Source: JBBQHM01 sp038323965
GTDB taxonomy: Bacteria; Verrucomicrobiota; Verrucomicrobiia; Chthoniobacterales; UBA10450
Reading direction: 5' to 3'
DNA: 19,271 nucleotides
NCBI GenBank assembly: GCA_038323965.1
Contig: JBBQHM010000038.1
Coordinates: 1-19,271, forward strand
Shown in pieces: positions 7,757 through 15,731 of this stretch. Position numbers and translations under genes: made by a program. The notes under the pieces are model-generated. The model made no database searches and was not told the DNA's origin. It was given only the letters and a program-made list of their open reading frames with translations. How positions within the stretch are numbered: the stretch's first letter is position 1; every line of letters starts with the position of its first letter.

Positions 7757-9285
7757 AAAACGCCGGGGTTCTCACGCAGTCCCTCGCGGACGATTCCGCC
7801 AGGCAGATGAAACGCGGTGCGTTTTTCAATGCGACCGCTGTTATCGCCTCGAATTTCCGCAGCATCTTCACCTTCCTGGTTGCATGGCTGCTGGGCCCGG
7901 CCGTTCTCGGAACTTACATGGTGGCCTGGGCCACAACCGACATCGTCAGCAGGGTCGGCGTCCTCGCACTCGATACCGCCGTGATGACTTTCATCGCAAG
8001 ATCGGAGGCCGTCGGCGACCACGCGCGGAGCCGTTCGTTGTTTCACATTACCGTCGCGATGGTTTTATTGCAGTGCGCCATCGTCGCTGCGGTCGCGATC
8101 GTTCTGATCCGTTGGACGGGCGCATGGTTCGGCCTGGATCTGCAAATGATCGCGGCGCTTTCGGTGATGTTAATTGCCCTCCCGGGTGTGGCGCTCTATC
8201 GCATCGGCACCGCGGTTTCGCGCGGAATGAAAGTGATGCAGCATGATATTTTCTCGCGCGGACTCGCCGACTCATTCGTCACCACGGCTGCTTTTCTCGC
8301 CGCGCTCGGGCTGGGTTTCAAAATGTTCGCGCCGGAAATCGCACTCATCGTCGGCAGCGCGGCCTCCGGAATCGTTGCCTTCCTACTGGCATCCACGCTG
8401 TTCCGGTCTGCGCCTCGCGCTCATCCGCCGGTTTCCTTCTCACTCGAAGCGCGAAGATTACTCGCGTTTGCCGCTCCTATCAGTGCTTACGAATTGGTTA
8501 ACACCGCGATCGCGCGAGCCGATGTCATTATGCTGGCCTGCTTTATCGGTCGTGCGCCAGGCGTAACCCTGGCGATGGTCGGCGTCTACGGAACCGTTGT
8601 CGAGGTGGGCAGCGGCCTCCGCAAAGTGAACCAGGCTTTCAATCCAATCTTCGGTCCAATCGTTGCGGGAATGACCGTTCATGGTGAGCAAGCGCAGGCC
8701 GCCATCGCGTTCTCGCGCGTGACTCAATGGATGCTGTGGATCCTTTTGCCGCTCGTCGCAGTCATGGCGTTTGCCGGTGATTTCATCCTCGGCCTCTACG
8801 GCCCGATATTCCGACAGGGAAGCACCTGGCTTACGATTGTGGCCATCGCCTGCGCGACCAATGCATTCGTCGGTCTCGCGGAAACCGTGATCATGGTGCA
8901 ACGGCCGCGATTGAACCTCATCAACTCAGCCGTGACCTGCGTCATCGCATTTTTCGCCAACGTCTGGTTGATCAAAAACTTCGGCGTCACGGGAGCGGCC
9001 TTCGGGATCCTCCTACCCTACGTCGTACTGGGGATCCTGCGTTACCGGACGCTTCGGATCGTCTTTCGCTGGCGCAACCCATGGACAAATGTCGGTTGGC
9101 CGCTCCTGGCCGGCCTCCTCGCCGCCGGTCCCGCCTTCATCTGCCGCATGCTGATCAGCGGAGTCACCGGCCAACTCATTGCGTGTTCCGTTTTCGGGGT
9201 GATTTATTTCGTGATCTGGCTGCGCCGCCGCGGCGACGAATCGATGCACGCGCCGGCGGGCGGAGCATTTCTTAATGAGCTTTAA
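7753..9285 (+). CDS. Wzx/MOP-superfamily flippase (polysaccharide or glycolipid)
   Basis: A 510-residue polytopic inner-membrane protein with about twelve to fourteen hydrophobic helices and the MOP-type opening (RGAFFNATAVIASNFRSIF, then AWLLGPAVLGTYMVAWA). That LGPAxLGxY pattern is typical of Wzx-like transporters that flip lipid-linked oligosaccharides. A basic cytoplasmic loop lies near residues 215-235, and the protein ends in a short charged tail. The start is GTG 7753, overlapping the ATPase stop as GTGA. ATG 7807, eighteen codons later and just upstream of the first helix, has a weak AGGCAG and is an alternative. The gene is followed by a GT-C glycosyltransferase that overlaps its last 11 bases, which supports a role in glycoconjugate assembly. 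The cargo (O-unit, exopolysaccharide or glycolipid) cannot be deduced. Confidence 0.82.
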   Translation: MKNAGVLTQSLADDSARQMKRGAFFNATAVIASNFRSIFTFLVAWLLGPAVLGTYMVAWATTDIVSRVGVLALDTAVMTFIARSEAVGDHARSRSLFHITVAMVLLQCAIVAAVAIVLIRWTGAWFGLDLQMIAALSVMLIALPGVALYRIGTAVSRGMKVMQHDIFSRGLADSFVTTAAFLAALGLGFKMFAPEIALIVGSAASGIVAFLLASTLFRSAPRAHPPVSFSLEARRLLAFAAPISAYELVNTAIARADVIMLACFIGRAPGVTLAMVGVYGTVVEVGSGLRKVNQAFNPIFGPIVAGMTVHGEQAQAAIAFSRVTQWMLWILLPLVAVMAFAGDFILGLYGPIFRQGSTWLTIVAIACATNAFVGLAETVIMVQRPRLNLINSAVTCVIAFFANVWLIKNFGVTGAAFGILLPYVVLGILRYRTLRIVFRWRNPWTNVGWPLLAGLLAAGPAFICRMLISGVTGQLIACSVFGVIYFVIWLRRRGDESMHAPAGGAFLNEL

Positions 9286-11044
9286 GATGAAGGCGCGCGC
9301 CGTCGCGCAAAGAGGTGCGACCTATTTTGCAATGGCGAATCGCGCAGAGTTCGTCCTCGCAGCACTCCTGTTTGCGCTCTTGATCGCGTTCAAGGTTTTC
9401 AACATCACTCGTTATAAATTTGAGACGGACGAATCACAGCATCTGCACGTCGTTTGGGGTTGGGCGAATGGCTTCGTCCAGTACCGCGACCTCTGTGACA
9501 ATCACATGCCGCTGTTCCAGCTGGTCATGGCGCCGTTTTATAAAATCATCGGCGAGCGGGCGACCATTCTCTATTGGATGCGCCTGGTCCTGCTCCCGCT
9601 CTATTTTCTCGCGGCCTGGTGCACCTATCGTATCGGGTCGCTTTGCTTTTCCAGACGTGTAGGAGCGTGGGCGGTCCTGGCTACTGGTTTTTATCCTGGA
9701 TACCACTTCTGCTCGCTAGAGTTCCGAACGGACAATCTCTGGTCGCCGCTTTGGCTTCTAACCTTGGTCGTGTTGATGAGCGGCGCGATCACCCTACGTC
9801 GGGCGGTGTTAGCCGGACTTCTGCTCGGGCTTTGCTTCGGCGTTTCGATGAAGACGACGCTCCTATTGGCGGCCATCCTCGCAGCCGGCGGACTGACTCT
9901 TTTGCTCGGCAGTTCGGAATCAAAGCTAACGCGCGGACATTTGCTGCGATGCACCGCCGTTTTTCTTGCCGGCAGCGCCTCTGTTCCAGTGATCATCATG
10001 CTCTCCTTCGCGATCGCCGGGATCTGGCCTCAATTCCGGTACTGGGTGTTCGAGAATAATATCGTCCTGGGATTAAGAAATCATCCGGCATGGTGGATCT
10101 GGATTTTCCCGATCGCATTTCCGGCCGTTATTTATTTCGGGCGCCTGGTTATTAGGTCCGCACCCAGCGGAACGTCAGCATTCCGGCGCGGCTTCCTCTT
10201 TCTTCTGTGCGGCTTTTACATTCCAGCTCTTTGGAGCTTTTGGTCGCTTATCAGCCGACAGGATTATCTTCCGTCCCATCCGCTGGCGTTCGTTCTTTAT
10301 ACTGGCGCGCTTTTCGCGCTTTTACAGCGGTGGCCTAAGCCTGAGTCGGCGTTCTGGCGATTTCGACGGATCCCAGTTGCGGCACTGCTAGTGACTGCGG
10401 AGTTCATGGTCTCACTCGTCTTTCGCGACGGTTTTGGAATTGCATTACTGGCAGGCCGGACGCACATCCAGCCGTGCTGGAGCGATCAATCCGCGATTGA
10501 AACTGATTTGCTCCGCGCGACGCATCAGCTCACGGAGCCTTCGGATTTTGTCCTTGATGAGAAGGGCGAGACGGTTTTTCGACAGCGCTGCTTTGGACCG
10601 ATATGGGAACCATGTGTAATGGAGCGCATTCGACAGGGCCTGATGGTGGACAATGCGGCCGAGCGCGCAGTGCAAACCAAAACTTGCGTCGCTGTCCTCG
10701 GAAAAGACATTTCGCCTGACGCGAGCCTTTTCATCGCCAAGAACTATCTGCCGGTGGGACACCGATTGCGCGTCGTGGGTGCGTGGTTGCAATCTTCGCT
10801 GGATGACAAAAGGCGGCGTTCATTCGAGGTGGTGATTCCTGCCTCCTATGAAATCACCGCTCGATCAGGCGTGGTAACCGGAATGCTGGACGGCGAGCCA
10901 TACCACGGAGCGCGTTTTCTCAACCGGGGTCGTCACGATTTCCTGGAGACATCGAGCCAGGCTGAACTGGCGGTGCTATGGGCACAGGCAGTCGATCGAC
11001 ATTTCGCACCGTTCGAGGGTTCGTCTCCAGCGCCGAATGGATGA
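9275..11044 (+). CDS. Multi-membrane GT-C glycosyltransferase (ArnT/PMT-like)
   Basis: A 589-residue integral membrane protein resembling the GT39/ArnT family, which transfers sugars from polyprenyl-phosphate donors on the outer face of the inner membrane. After the first helix (about residues 24-44) the first external loop carries the acidic FETDESQHLH motif, expected to hold the catalytic Asp/Glu pair. A second acidic loop, RDLCDNHMPLFQ, is typical of PMT_2 proteins (DxxHPPL-like). About ten helices follow up to residue 390. The last 190 residues form a soluble domain without an obvious family and include several Cys residues. ATG 9275 overlaps the flippase end by 11 bases; ATG 9287 is an alternative four codons on. 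Linkage to a flippase and a deacetylase suggests modification of a lipid-linked glycan after flipping. Sugar and acceptor are unknown. Confidence 0.75.
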   Translation: MSFKMKARAVAQRGATYFAMANRAEFVLAALLFALLIAFKVFNITRYKFETDESQHLHVVWGWANGFVQYRDLCDNHMPLFQLVMAPFYKIIGERATILYWMRLVLLPLYFLAAWCTYRIGSLCFSRRVGAWAVLATGFYPGYHFCSLEFRTDNLWSPLWLLTLVVLMSGAITLRRAVLAGLLLGLCFGVSMKTTLLLAAILAAGGLTLLLGSSESKLTRGHLLRCTAVFLAGSASVPVIIMLSFAIAGIWPQFRYWVFENNIVLGLRNHPAWWIWIFPIAFPAVIYFGRLVIRSAPSGTSAFRRGFLFLLCGFYIPALWSFWSLISRQDYLPSHPLAFVLYTGALFALLQRWPKPESAFWRFRRIPVAALLVTAEFMVSLVFRDGFGIALLAGRTHIQPCWSDQSAIETDLLRATHQLTEPSDFVLDEKGETVFRQRCFGPIWEPCVMERIRQGLMVDNAAERAVQTKTCVAVLGKDISPDASLFIAKNYLPVGHRLRVVGAWLQSSLDDKRRRSFEVVIPASYEITARSGVVTGMLDGEPYHGARFLNRGRHDFLETSSQAELAVLWAQAVDRHFAPFEGSSPAPNG

Positions 11045-11092
11045 CTCGATCCCTTCCCATAGAGTGTATAGTCTAAAGCCATCAATTAGCCC
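11045..11092 (+). promoter_or_regulatory. Candidate promoter gap ahead of the PIG-L deacetylase gene
   Basis: This 48-base gap is the only sizeable break in the plus-strand series. It is AT-richer than its surroundings and contains TATAGT at 11067-11072, about 20 bases before the ATG, which could act as a -10 element. No convincing -35 hexamer lies 16-18 bases upstream and no Shine-Dalgarno precedes the ATG. Read-through from the upstream operon remains just as possible. Confidence 0.25.
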
Positions 11093-12199
11093 ATGATCAA
11101 ACCGGCGCTAACGAAAGCCTCGCGCGTGATGCTGATCGCGCCGCATCCGGATGACGAATCTCTGGCTGCTGGAATATTTTTGCAGCGCGCAGTCGCGGCG
11201 GGCGCACAGGTTAGAGTCGTTTATGTCACCGACGGCGACGACAACCCCTGGCCACAACGTGTCCTCGAGAGACGCTGGCGTCTGGATGCAAGCGACCGGG
11301 CGCGGTGGGGAAAACGGCGCCGGCGGGAAGCGATCGAGGCGCTGAAAGTGCTGGGCGTGGACGCGGTCGACGCTCGTTTCCTGGGATTGCCGGATCAACG
11401 ACTGACTGATGCGCTGCTGCACGAATGCGACGGCTTATCCAGACGCATGGCGCGGATGATCGTTGATTGGAATCCGACCCATCTTTTGTGTCCATCAGAG
11501 CTGGATACCCATCCGGATCATAGCGCCGTCGCCCTTTTGATCCGCTTCGCTCTCGATCGCGTCCCGGCAATGACGGACTTCTCGCTCCTGAACTACCTTG
11601 TGCACGGCCGGCGCACCCTGTTTGAGCGACTGGCCGTCGATTTACGGCAGAACACTCGCGAGACGGCAGTGAAACGTCGCGCCATTGCGCAGCATATCAC
11701 GCAGGTGAAATTTTCACGCCGTCGCTTCATGGCATACGCGAAGCGACCCGAGTGTTTTCTCAGCGCATCCGCACAACCCGGCGTGGCTGCGGGAGGAACT
11801 GTGCGTGGCGCATTCCGCACCCTCGAGCAGTTGCGACTGGTTCTCCGTTTTCGCATGAAGCCTCTGAGCAGGGACCGACCAACGCTGTATCTCGTCGGTC
11901 GCAGCAGGGCGGACTCCCCGCTTACTATCAAGATGCAGTTGCCGTCCCGCGCGGCGCATATCCAGATCACGGATTGCGTCACCACACACCGGATTGGCGT
12001 AGCGGATTATCGCGGAACTCCTCTGCAGGGGCTTCTCACGTTTCCGGTGGGACTGTTCGCAGCCGATCGGCCAGTCTTCGCAAAAATCAGCCGGCGCCGA
12101 TGGTGTTTCGACGAAGCAGGCTGGATGGTAATTGCGCCGCTTGCTTCCTGTTGTCTACCGATCGCGTCGGCCGCGATTGATCAACTAGCGCTTTTCTAA
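11093..12199 (+). CDS. PIG-L/LmbE-family zinc-dependent deacetylase with C-terminal extension
   Basis: A 368-residue member of the PIG-L family, which removes N-acetyl groups from GlcNAc-containing substrates (GlcNAc-inositol phospholipid in eukaryotes, GlcNAc-Ins in mycothiol synthesis, and others in bacteria). The zinc and catalytic motif HPDDE is at residues 18-22, and the second metal-binding motif HPDH at 140-143. YVTDGDDNPWP corresponds to the loop usually seen after the second strand. The catalytic domain ends near residue 225. The remaining roughly 140 residues are rich in short hydrophobic and Arg-containing segments and look beta-like; I do not recognise them. ATG 11093 lacks a clear ribosome binding site. 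The 3' end overlaps the converging glycosyltransferase gene by 15 bases. The natural substrate is unknown; the nearby IPCT-like enzyme makes an inositol glycolipid attractive but unproven. Confidence 0.85.
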   Translation: MIKPALTKASRVMLIAPHPDDESLAAGIFLQRAVAAGAQVRVVYVTDGDDNPWPQRVLERRWRLDASDRARWGKRRRREAIEALKVLGVDAVDARFLGLPDQRLTDALLHECDGLSRRMARMIVDWNPTHLLCPSELDTHPDHSAVALLIRFALDRVPAMTDFSLLNYLVHGRRTLFERLAVDLRQNTRETAVKRRAIAQHITQVKFSRRRFMAYAKRPECFLSASAQPGVAAGGTVRGAFRTLEQLRLVLRFRMKPLSRDRPTLYLVGRSRADSPLTIKMQLPSRAAHIQITDCVTTHRIGVADYRGTPLQGLLTFPVGLFAADRPVFAKISRRRWCFDEAGWMVIAPLASCCLPIASAAIDQLALF

Positions 12200-13066
12200 A
12201 CGCGAGCGACCGGAAAACACGTTCCATGTCGCGCGGAAGTACTCTATCGCTTCGTTATTGTTCGCGATGCGCCCGTTTGGCACGTCGTGCAGCGTCATGG
12301 TCTGCGCCTGCACTTTTACACTCCGGAGACCAGCGGAAGCGGGCACCACATACTTTTTGATTCCACGGCGGTCGAGCGATCCGCTGATCCAGATATCATC
12401 CATGTAAAAAGCGCCGCGCGGTGCGCTCGAATAGTCCCAGTAGGAAGCATCGAAAAACTTTGGTTGGATCAGGTAGCTGCCACAACCCGTGATCACAGCG
12501 ACCTCTCTGGGTACGCGAATTTTATTTCCGAAGCATTGTTTTGAGTCCTTCCAATTCAGGCTGCGCGGCATGGGCGCTCCCCGAAAACAGAGAGCCGCCT
12601 CCGGCAGCAAGCGGTGATAATGGAGGTAAGTTTCAATCGCGTCGTCGGGATAAAGACGATCGTCGTCGACGACCATGATCAACGTGTTCAGGCGGCCCGC
12701 GGCGAGTTCATCCTGCACGACTGGTATGGATTTCGTCGCCGGACCCCAATCGCGATCGCAACGCATGATTCGTAACTTCGGGATCTCGGAGAGGAACGAG
12801 GGAATTTCGTAGCCACGCTGTTGCCGAATGGAAAACGAAGGAATCGCCAGAACAATTTCGTCGGGCGGACGCGATTGTCGCAGCAGACAGTCGAGCGTCG
12901 GAAGCAGATTTTCGATTCGGTCGGGCAAGGTAGATAGTGAGGCCACCACACGCCTGCCATTACTGGAATCGGATCGCGCGAGAGTTTCGCGAATGAAAGC
13001 TCGCTGCCGATTCCAAAATCGATCTGCTACCCATTTCATCACAGGCTCTACCTTGCGTGGCATCAC
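12185..13066 (-). CDS. GT-A fold glycosyltransferase-like protein
   Basis: A 293-residue protein resembling bacterial GT-A/GT2-like glycosyltransferases. The strand VVASLSTLPDRI at residues 40-51 is followed by QSRPPDEIVLAIPSF. A triple Asp (VVDDDRLYP, D134-D136) forms the expected metal/nucleotide site, GCGSYLI at 194-200 resembles an acceptor loop, and YMDDIWISG (221-229) supplies the later acidic pair. No membrane helix is apparent, so it should be cytoplasmic or peripherally bound. The start is uncertain: GTG 13066, the adjoining ATG 13063, or ATG 13039 (preceded by a weak AGAG) are all possible, and no good Shine-Dalgarno chooses among them. It is transcribed against the deacetylase (15-base convergent overlap) and diverges from the SDR gene only 29 bases away. 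Donor and acceptor are unknown. Confidence 0.75.
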   Translation of the reverse strand: MMPRKVEPVMKWVADRFWNRQRAFIRETLARSDSSNGRRVVASLSTLPDRIENLLPTLDCLLRQSRPPDEIVLAIPSFSIRQQRGYEIPSFLSEIPKLRIMRCDRDWGPATKSIPVVQDELAAGRLNTLIMVVDDDRLYPDDAIETYLHYHRLLPEAALCFRGAPMPRSLNWKDSKQCFGNKIRVPREVAVITGCGSYLIQPKFFDASYWDYSSAPRGAFYMDDIWISGSLDRRGIKKYVVPASAGLRSVKVQAQTMTLHDVPNGRIANNNEAIEYFRATWNVFSGRSRLEKR

Positions 13067-13080
13067 CAGTTAAAATAGGA

Positions 13081-13086
13081 AAGGAG
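13081..13086 (+). promoter_or_regulatory. Strong Shine-Dalgarno fixing the SDR start
   Basis: AAGGAG lies nine bases ahead of ATG 13096. It is the clearest ribosome binding site in the window and argues against the in-frame upstream start at 13057, which would add thirteen residues with no counterpart in SDR proteins. Confidence 0.8.
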
Positions 13087-13095
13087 ACGCATGCG

Positions 13096-13890
13096 ATGAA
13101 AAAGATTTTCCTGACCGGCGCAAGCTCTGGAATCGGATTGGCGATTGCGAATCAGCTTTGCGCCGATGGGCATGAAGTGTGGGGAACATCGCGCGATCTA
13201 AAACGGATTCCTTCCGTTTCTCGTTTACACCCCGTGTTTCTGGATCTGGGGGATGCCAGTTCTGTCCGGGCCAGCTTCGCCGGCGCCCTCGCCGAGGCAG
13301 CGTACTTCGATGTGGTGATCAACAACGCCGGCAGCGGCCACTTCGATCCGGCGGCTTCGGTTGCACACGAAGTCCTGGCAGTGCAGTTCCAAACTTTGGT
13401 TTTGTCGCAGATCGAATTGTGTCAGCTCGCTCTCGAAGCCATGCGCGCGCGAGGGTCGGGACTCATCATTAATGTTTCGTCATTGGCTTCTCGTTTGCCG
13501 ATACCCTTCATGAGCGGCTATAACGCAGCGAAGGCTGCGATGGCAGCCTTCACGATGACGCTGCAACTCGAGCTGCGCGATTCGCAGGTCCACGTGGTAG
13601 ACCTGCAACCCGCAGATATTGCCACTCGCTTTAACGATTCAATTTCTCGATCTAAGCAGTCTGATGATCCCCTCGTCGCTGCCACCTGGGAAATCGTCGA
13701 TCGTAACATGCGAAATGCGCCTCCCCCTGAACTCGTCGCACGTCGCGTCAGCACATTGGTTCGTGAATCAAACCCGCCGCCGCGGGTCACCGTTGGGAGT
13801 TCCTTTCAGGCTCTCATTGCGCCGTTGATTTTCCGGTTTCTGCCGCAACGCGTTGGCATCTGGGGTCTCCGAAAATATTACCGCTTGTGA
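13096..13890 (+). CDS. Short-chain dehydrogenase/reductase (SDR)
   Basis: A 264-residue classical SDR oxidoreductase. The cofactor motif TGASSGIG is at residues 7-14 and NNAG at 76-79. The catalytic residues are Ser129 (in NVSS), Tyr142 and Lys146 (YNAAK). QPADIATRF near 171-179 replaces the usual PG-type motif after strand six. The segment GTSRDLKRI after the second strand, with Arg, suggests NADP(H), but this is only an inference. The start is set by AAGGAG at 13081-13086. The stop overlaps the cytidylyltransferase start (GTGA), so the two proteins are probably made together; an SDR coupled to a cytidylyltransferase recalls reductase/cytidylyltransferase pairs that make CDP-polyols. No promoter is visible in the 29 bases upstream, so transcription must begin inside the divergent gene or arrive by read-through. 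Substrate unknown. Confidence 0.88.
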   Translation: MKKIFLTGASSGIGLAIANQLCADGHEVWGTSRDLKRIPSVSRLHPVFLDLGDASSVRASFAGALAEAAYFDVVINNAGSGHFDPAASVAHEVLAVQFQTLVLSQIELCQLALEAMRARGSGLIINVSSLASRLPIPFMSGYNAAKAAMAAFTMTLQLELRDSQVHVVDLQPADIATRFNDSISRSKQSDDPLVAATWEIVDRNMRNAPPPELVARRVSTLVRESNPPPRVTVGSSFQALIAPLIFRFLPQRVGIWGLRKYYRL

Positions 13891-14633
13891 TCGAAGTGAC
13901 AGACGCACTCATTCTGATGGCTGGTTCCGGCTCGCGCCTGCGCGCGGCTTCACCATCGGTGATCAAGCCACTCGTGCCGATTTTAGGCCGACCGCTAATC
14001 TCATATACTTTTGAAGCGTTACTCCGCGCCGGGATCAGGAATGTTTACGCAGTGATCGGATTCGAAGGCAAAGCTGTGAGCCGCGCCGTGGAGCGGCTCG
14101 TCCCGGCCGGACTTTCGCTTCGCTTCATCGACAATCCGTATTGGCAAAAACAGAATGGAATCTCGGTGCTGGCAGGCGCATCCTCTTTAGCGAATCCGTT
14201 TGTCCTGATGATGAGCGATCACCTTTTCGATCAGGCGATCATTGACCGACTGATCGCTGACAGCGTCCCGGAGCAACTCAATCTCGCGGTTGACCGAAAA
14301 CTCGATTCCATCTTCGATCGGGACGACGCCATGAAGGTCCAGACCAGGGGCAAACAGATTGTGACGCTCGGAAAAGATCTACCGGAATACGACGCGATCG
14401 ATACGGGGGTTTTCGTCTGTCCGCCGGAGATGTTTGCGCATCTCGAGCGCGCAAGCGCAGGGGCCGATGGTGATTGTAGTCTCGCGGACGGCGTTCGATC
14501 CATGGCGACGGAAGGTCGCGCTCGCGTCGTCGATATTGGTGATGCCTGGTGGCAGGATGTCGACACTTCCGAAATGCACGCCGATGCGGAACGGCATTTA
14601 CGTGCGCGTTCTGCGCTGGCTGATCAAGTTTAG
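13887..14633 (+). CDS. Cytidylyltransferase resembling CTP:inositol-1-phosphate cytidylyltransferase (IPCT)
   Basis: A 248-residue single-domain nucleotidyltransferase. The nucleotide loop MAGSGSRL (residues 11-18) and Lys27-Pro28 follow the GxGxR...KP pattern. The NGISVLAG segment (90-97), SDH at 110-112, DTG at 172-174 and WWQDVDT at 221-227 match the layout I associate with IPCT, the enzyme that activates inositol-1-phosphate as CDP-inositol in Archaeoglobus and Thermotoga relatives. There the domain is often fused to a CDP-alcohol phosphatidyltransferase (DIPP synthase); here it stands alone, while three such transferases lie just beyond. The GTG start overlaps the SDR stop. The 3' end overlaps the first CDP-alcohol transferase by 36 bases, tail to tail. 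A LicC-like choline-phosphate or other polyol-phosphate cytidylyltransferase is the main alternative. Confidence 0.78.
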   Translation: MIEVTDALILMAGSGSRLRAASPSVIKPLVPILGRPLISYTFEALLRAGIRNVYAVIGFEGKAVSRAVERLVPAGLSLRFIDNPYWQKQNGISVLAGASSLANPFVLMMSDHLFDQAIIDRLIADSVPEQLNLAVDRKLDSIFDRDDAMKVQTRGKQIVTLGKDLPEYDAIDTGVFVCPPEMFAHLERASAGADGDCSLADGVRSMATEGRARVVDIGDAWWQDVDTSEMHADAERHLRARSALADQV

Positions 14634-15731
14634 CGAAAACGTCGCAACAGCGACCAGCAGCCATGGATGCAGGATCCATTTCGGCCAACCGGCGAGCGCG
14701 AGCAGGACGAAAAATAAAATCCCGACGTCTCGCTTCGTGAGTTGCAGGGCGAACCAGACTACGCGTTCGCTCAAACGCGAAAGGCCCGCGCTTTGAATGA
14801 GGCTGCGGTGTCGGGGATAAGCTGCTTGCACCAATCTTTCAGCGTCTACTTCGGGTTCCGGTTCTGGTTGCGAGCGACGCAACGCCCACTCATTTCCAGC
14901 AATTAATAGCGCGAGCAGTAAACCTTCCGCGGCATAGATCCACGCATTCGATCCGGAACTTTGCGATCGCGAAAGTCCGAACCCGAGGCTGACAACGAAG
15001 AGCAATGCTCCCGCGATGTCGCATAGATCGTCGATAAGACCGCCGCGCTTTGACTCAAGAAATTTCGCGCGCGCGATCTCGCCGTCACAACCATCCAGCA
15101 TGCTGTAAAGCTGATAGATGCATGTTCCGATCAGGATATCGGCATAATCACCGCGGAGGAGGAAAAAGGCGCAGACGATCGGCAAGCCAAAGATGGAAAG
15201 CGTCCAGGCCGTCGGAGTAATGGGCAACTTCAACAACAGGCGCGTGAGCGGCCGGGTCAGAGGGCGGTTAATCCATCTCGAAACAAATCCGTCCTGCGGT
15301 TTGGAAGTTTGCCGGAGAAATTCGCGCTCGGCGGGAGCGATTTCGGTCGAGTCACGGAGAAGAAGCCACCAGCGCGCGCGATTCGAAGCCCCGCATGCAA
15401 TTTCAAACTCAGACTGAAGTGCATCCCATGTTACGACGGAGTGCGTCACGCGCACCGGTTGCGCTGCGGCCACAAATTCGGCGACGCCTTTTCGATACAC
15501 GAACAACCGGGTTGTCACGACGCGAGCCGACGTAAAATTTGATGCGACATCATCGGTTTGCGATCCTGGTTTCCACCAGACCGATGTCTCGATCGGCGTG
15601 CCTGTCGTTTCTGCGAATTCGCCCAGCGCCAGCTCGAGCCTGCGTAATTGCGTCAGTCCGGCGATTTTCCAGTGCGCCGATTCATCGGCGAGAATGACGA
15701 ACTTTTCGCGTTCACGGATGCCTTCACTCAC
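14598..15731 (-). CDS. CDP-alcohol phosphatidyltransferase with degenerate nucleotidyltransferase-like N-terminus (paralog 1)
   Basis: A 377-residue membrane enzyme expected to transfer a phospho-alcohol from a CDP-alcohol to an acceptor. The family motif D(x)2DG(x)2AR(x)8G(x)3D(x)3D is intact: DGCDGEIAR starts at residue 213, with the four Asp at 213, 216, 234 and 238. It is preceded by the DIPP-synthase-like linker QDGFVSRWINRPLTR (about 146-160), and about six hydrophobic helices lie between 170 and the C-terminus. Residues 1-140 (FVILADESAHWKIAGLTQL onward) echo a nucleotidyltransferase but lack the GxGxR loop and metal site. GTG 15731 is chosen because it overlaps the preceding stop as GTGA and matches the start points of the other paralogs; a longer reading to 15842 would lie inside the previous gene. 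It shares the LTKRDV...WILH C-terminal block with the other copies. Confidence 0.85.
   Translation of the reverse strand: MSEGIREREKFVILADESAHWKIAGLTQLRRLELALGEFAETTGTPIETSVWWKPGSQTDDVASNFTSARVVTTRLFVYRKGVAEFVAAAQPVRVTHSVVTWDALQSEFEIACGASNRARWWLLLRDSTEIAPAEREFLRQTSKPQDGFVSRWINRPLTRPLTRLLLKLPITPTAWTLSIFGLPIVCAFFLLRGDYADILIGTCIYQLYSMLDGCDGEIARAKFLESKRGGLIDDLCDIAGALLFVVSLGFGLSRSQSSGSNAWIYAAEGLLLALLIAGNEWALRRSQPEPEPEVDAERLVQAAYPRHRSLIQSAGLSRLSERVVWFALQLTKRDVGILFFVLLALAGWPKWILHPWLLVAVATFSLNLISQRRTRT

Noticed and set aside
7109..8046. Two overlapping minus-strand open frames opposite the ATPase and flippase genes
   Set aside because: No family features, and the plus strand carries all ABC ATPase motifs.
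13071..13076. TAAAAT as a -10 element for the SDR gene
   Set aside because: A start of transcription about seven bases later would fall within the Shine-Dalgarno, and no -35 sits at a proper distance.
13057..13095. Upstream in-frame start for the SDR
   Set aside because: It would overlap the divergent gene and add 13 residues before the Rossmann strand; AAGGAG at 13081-13086 fits ATG 13096.
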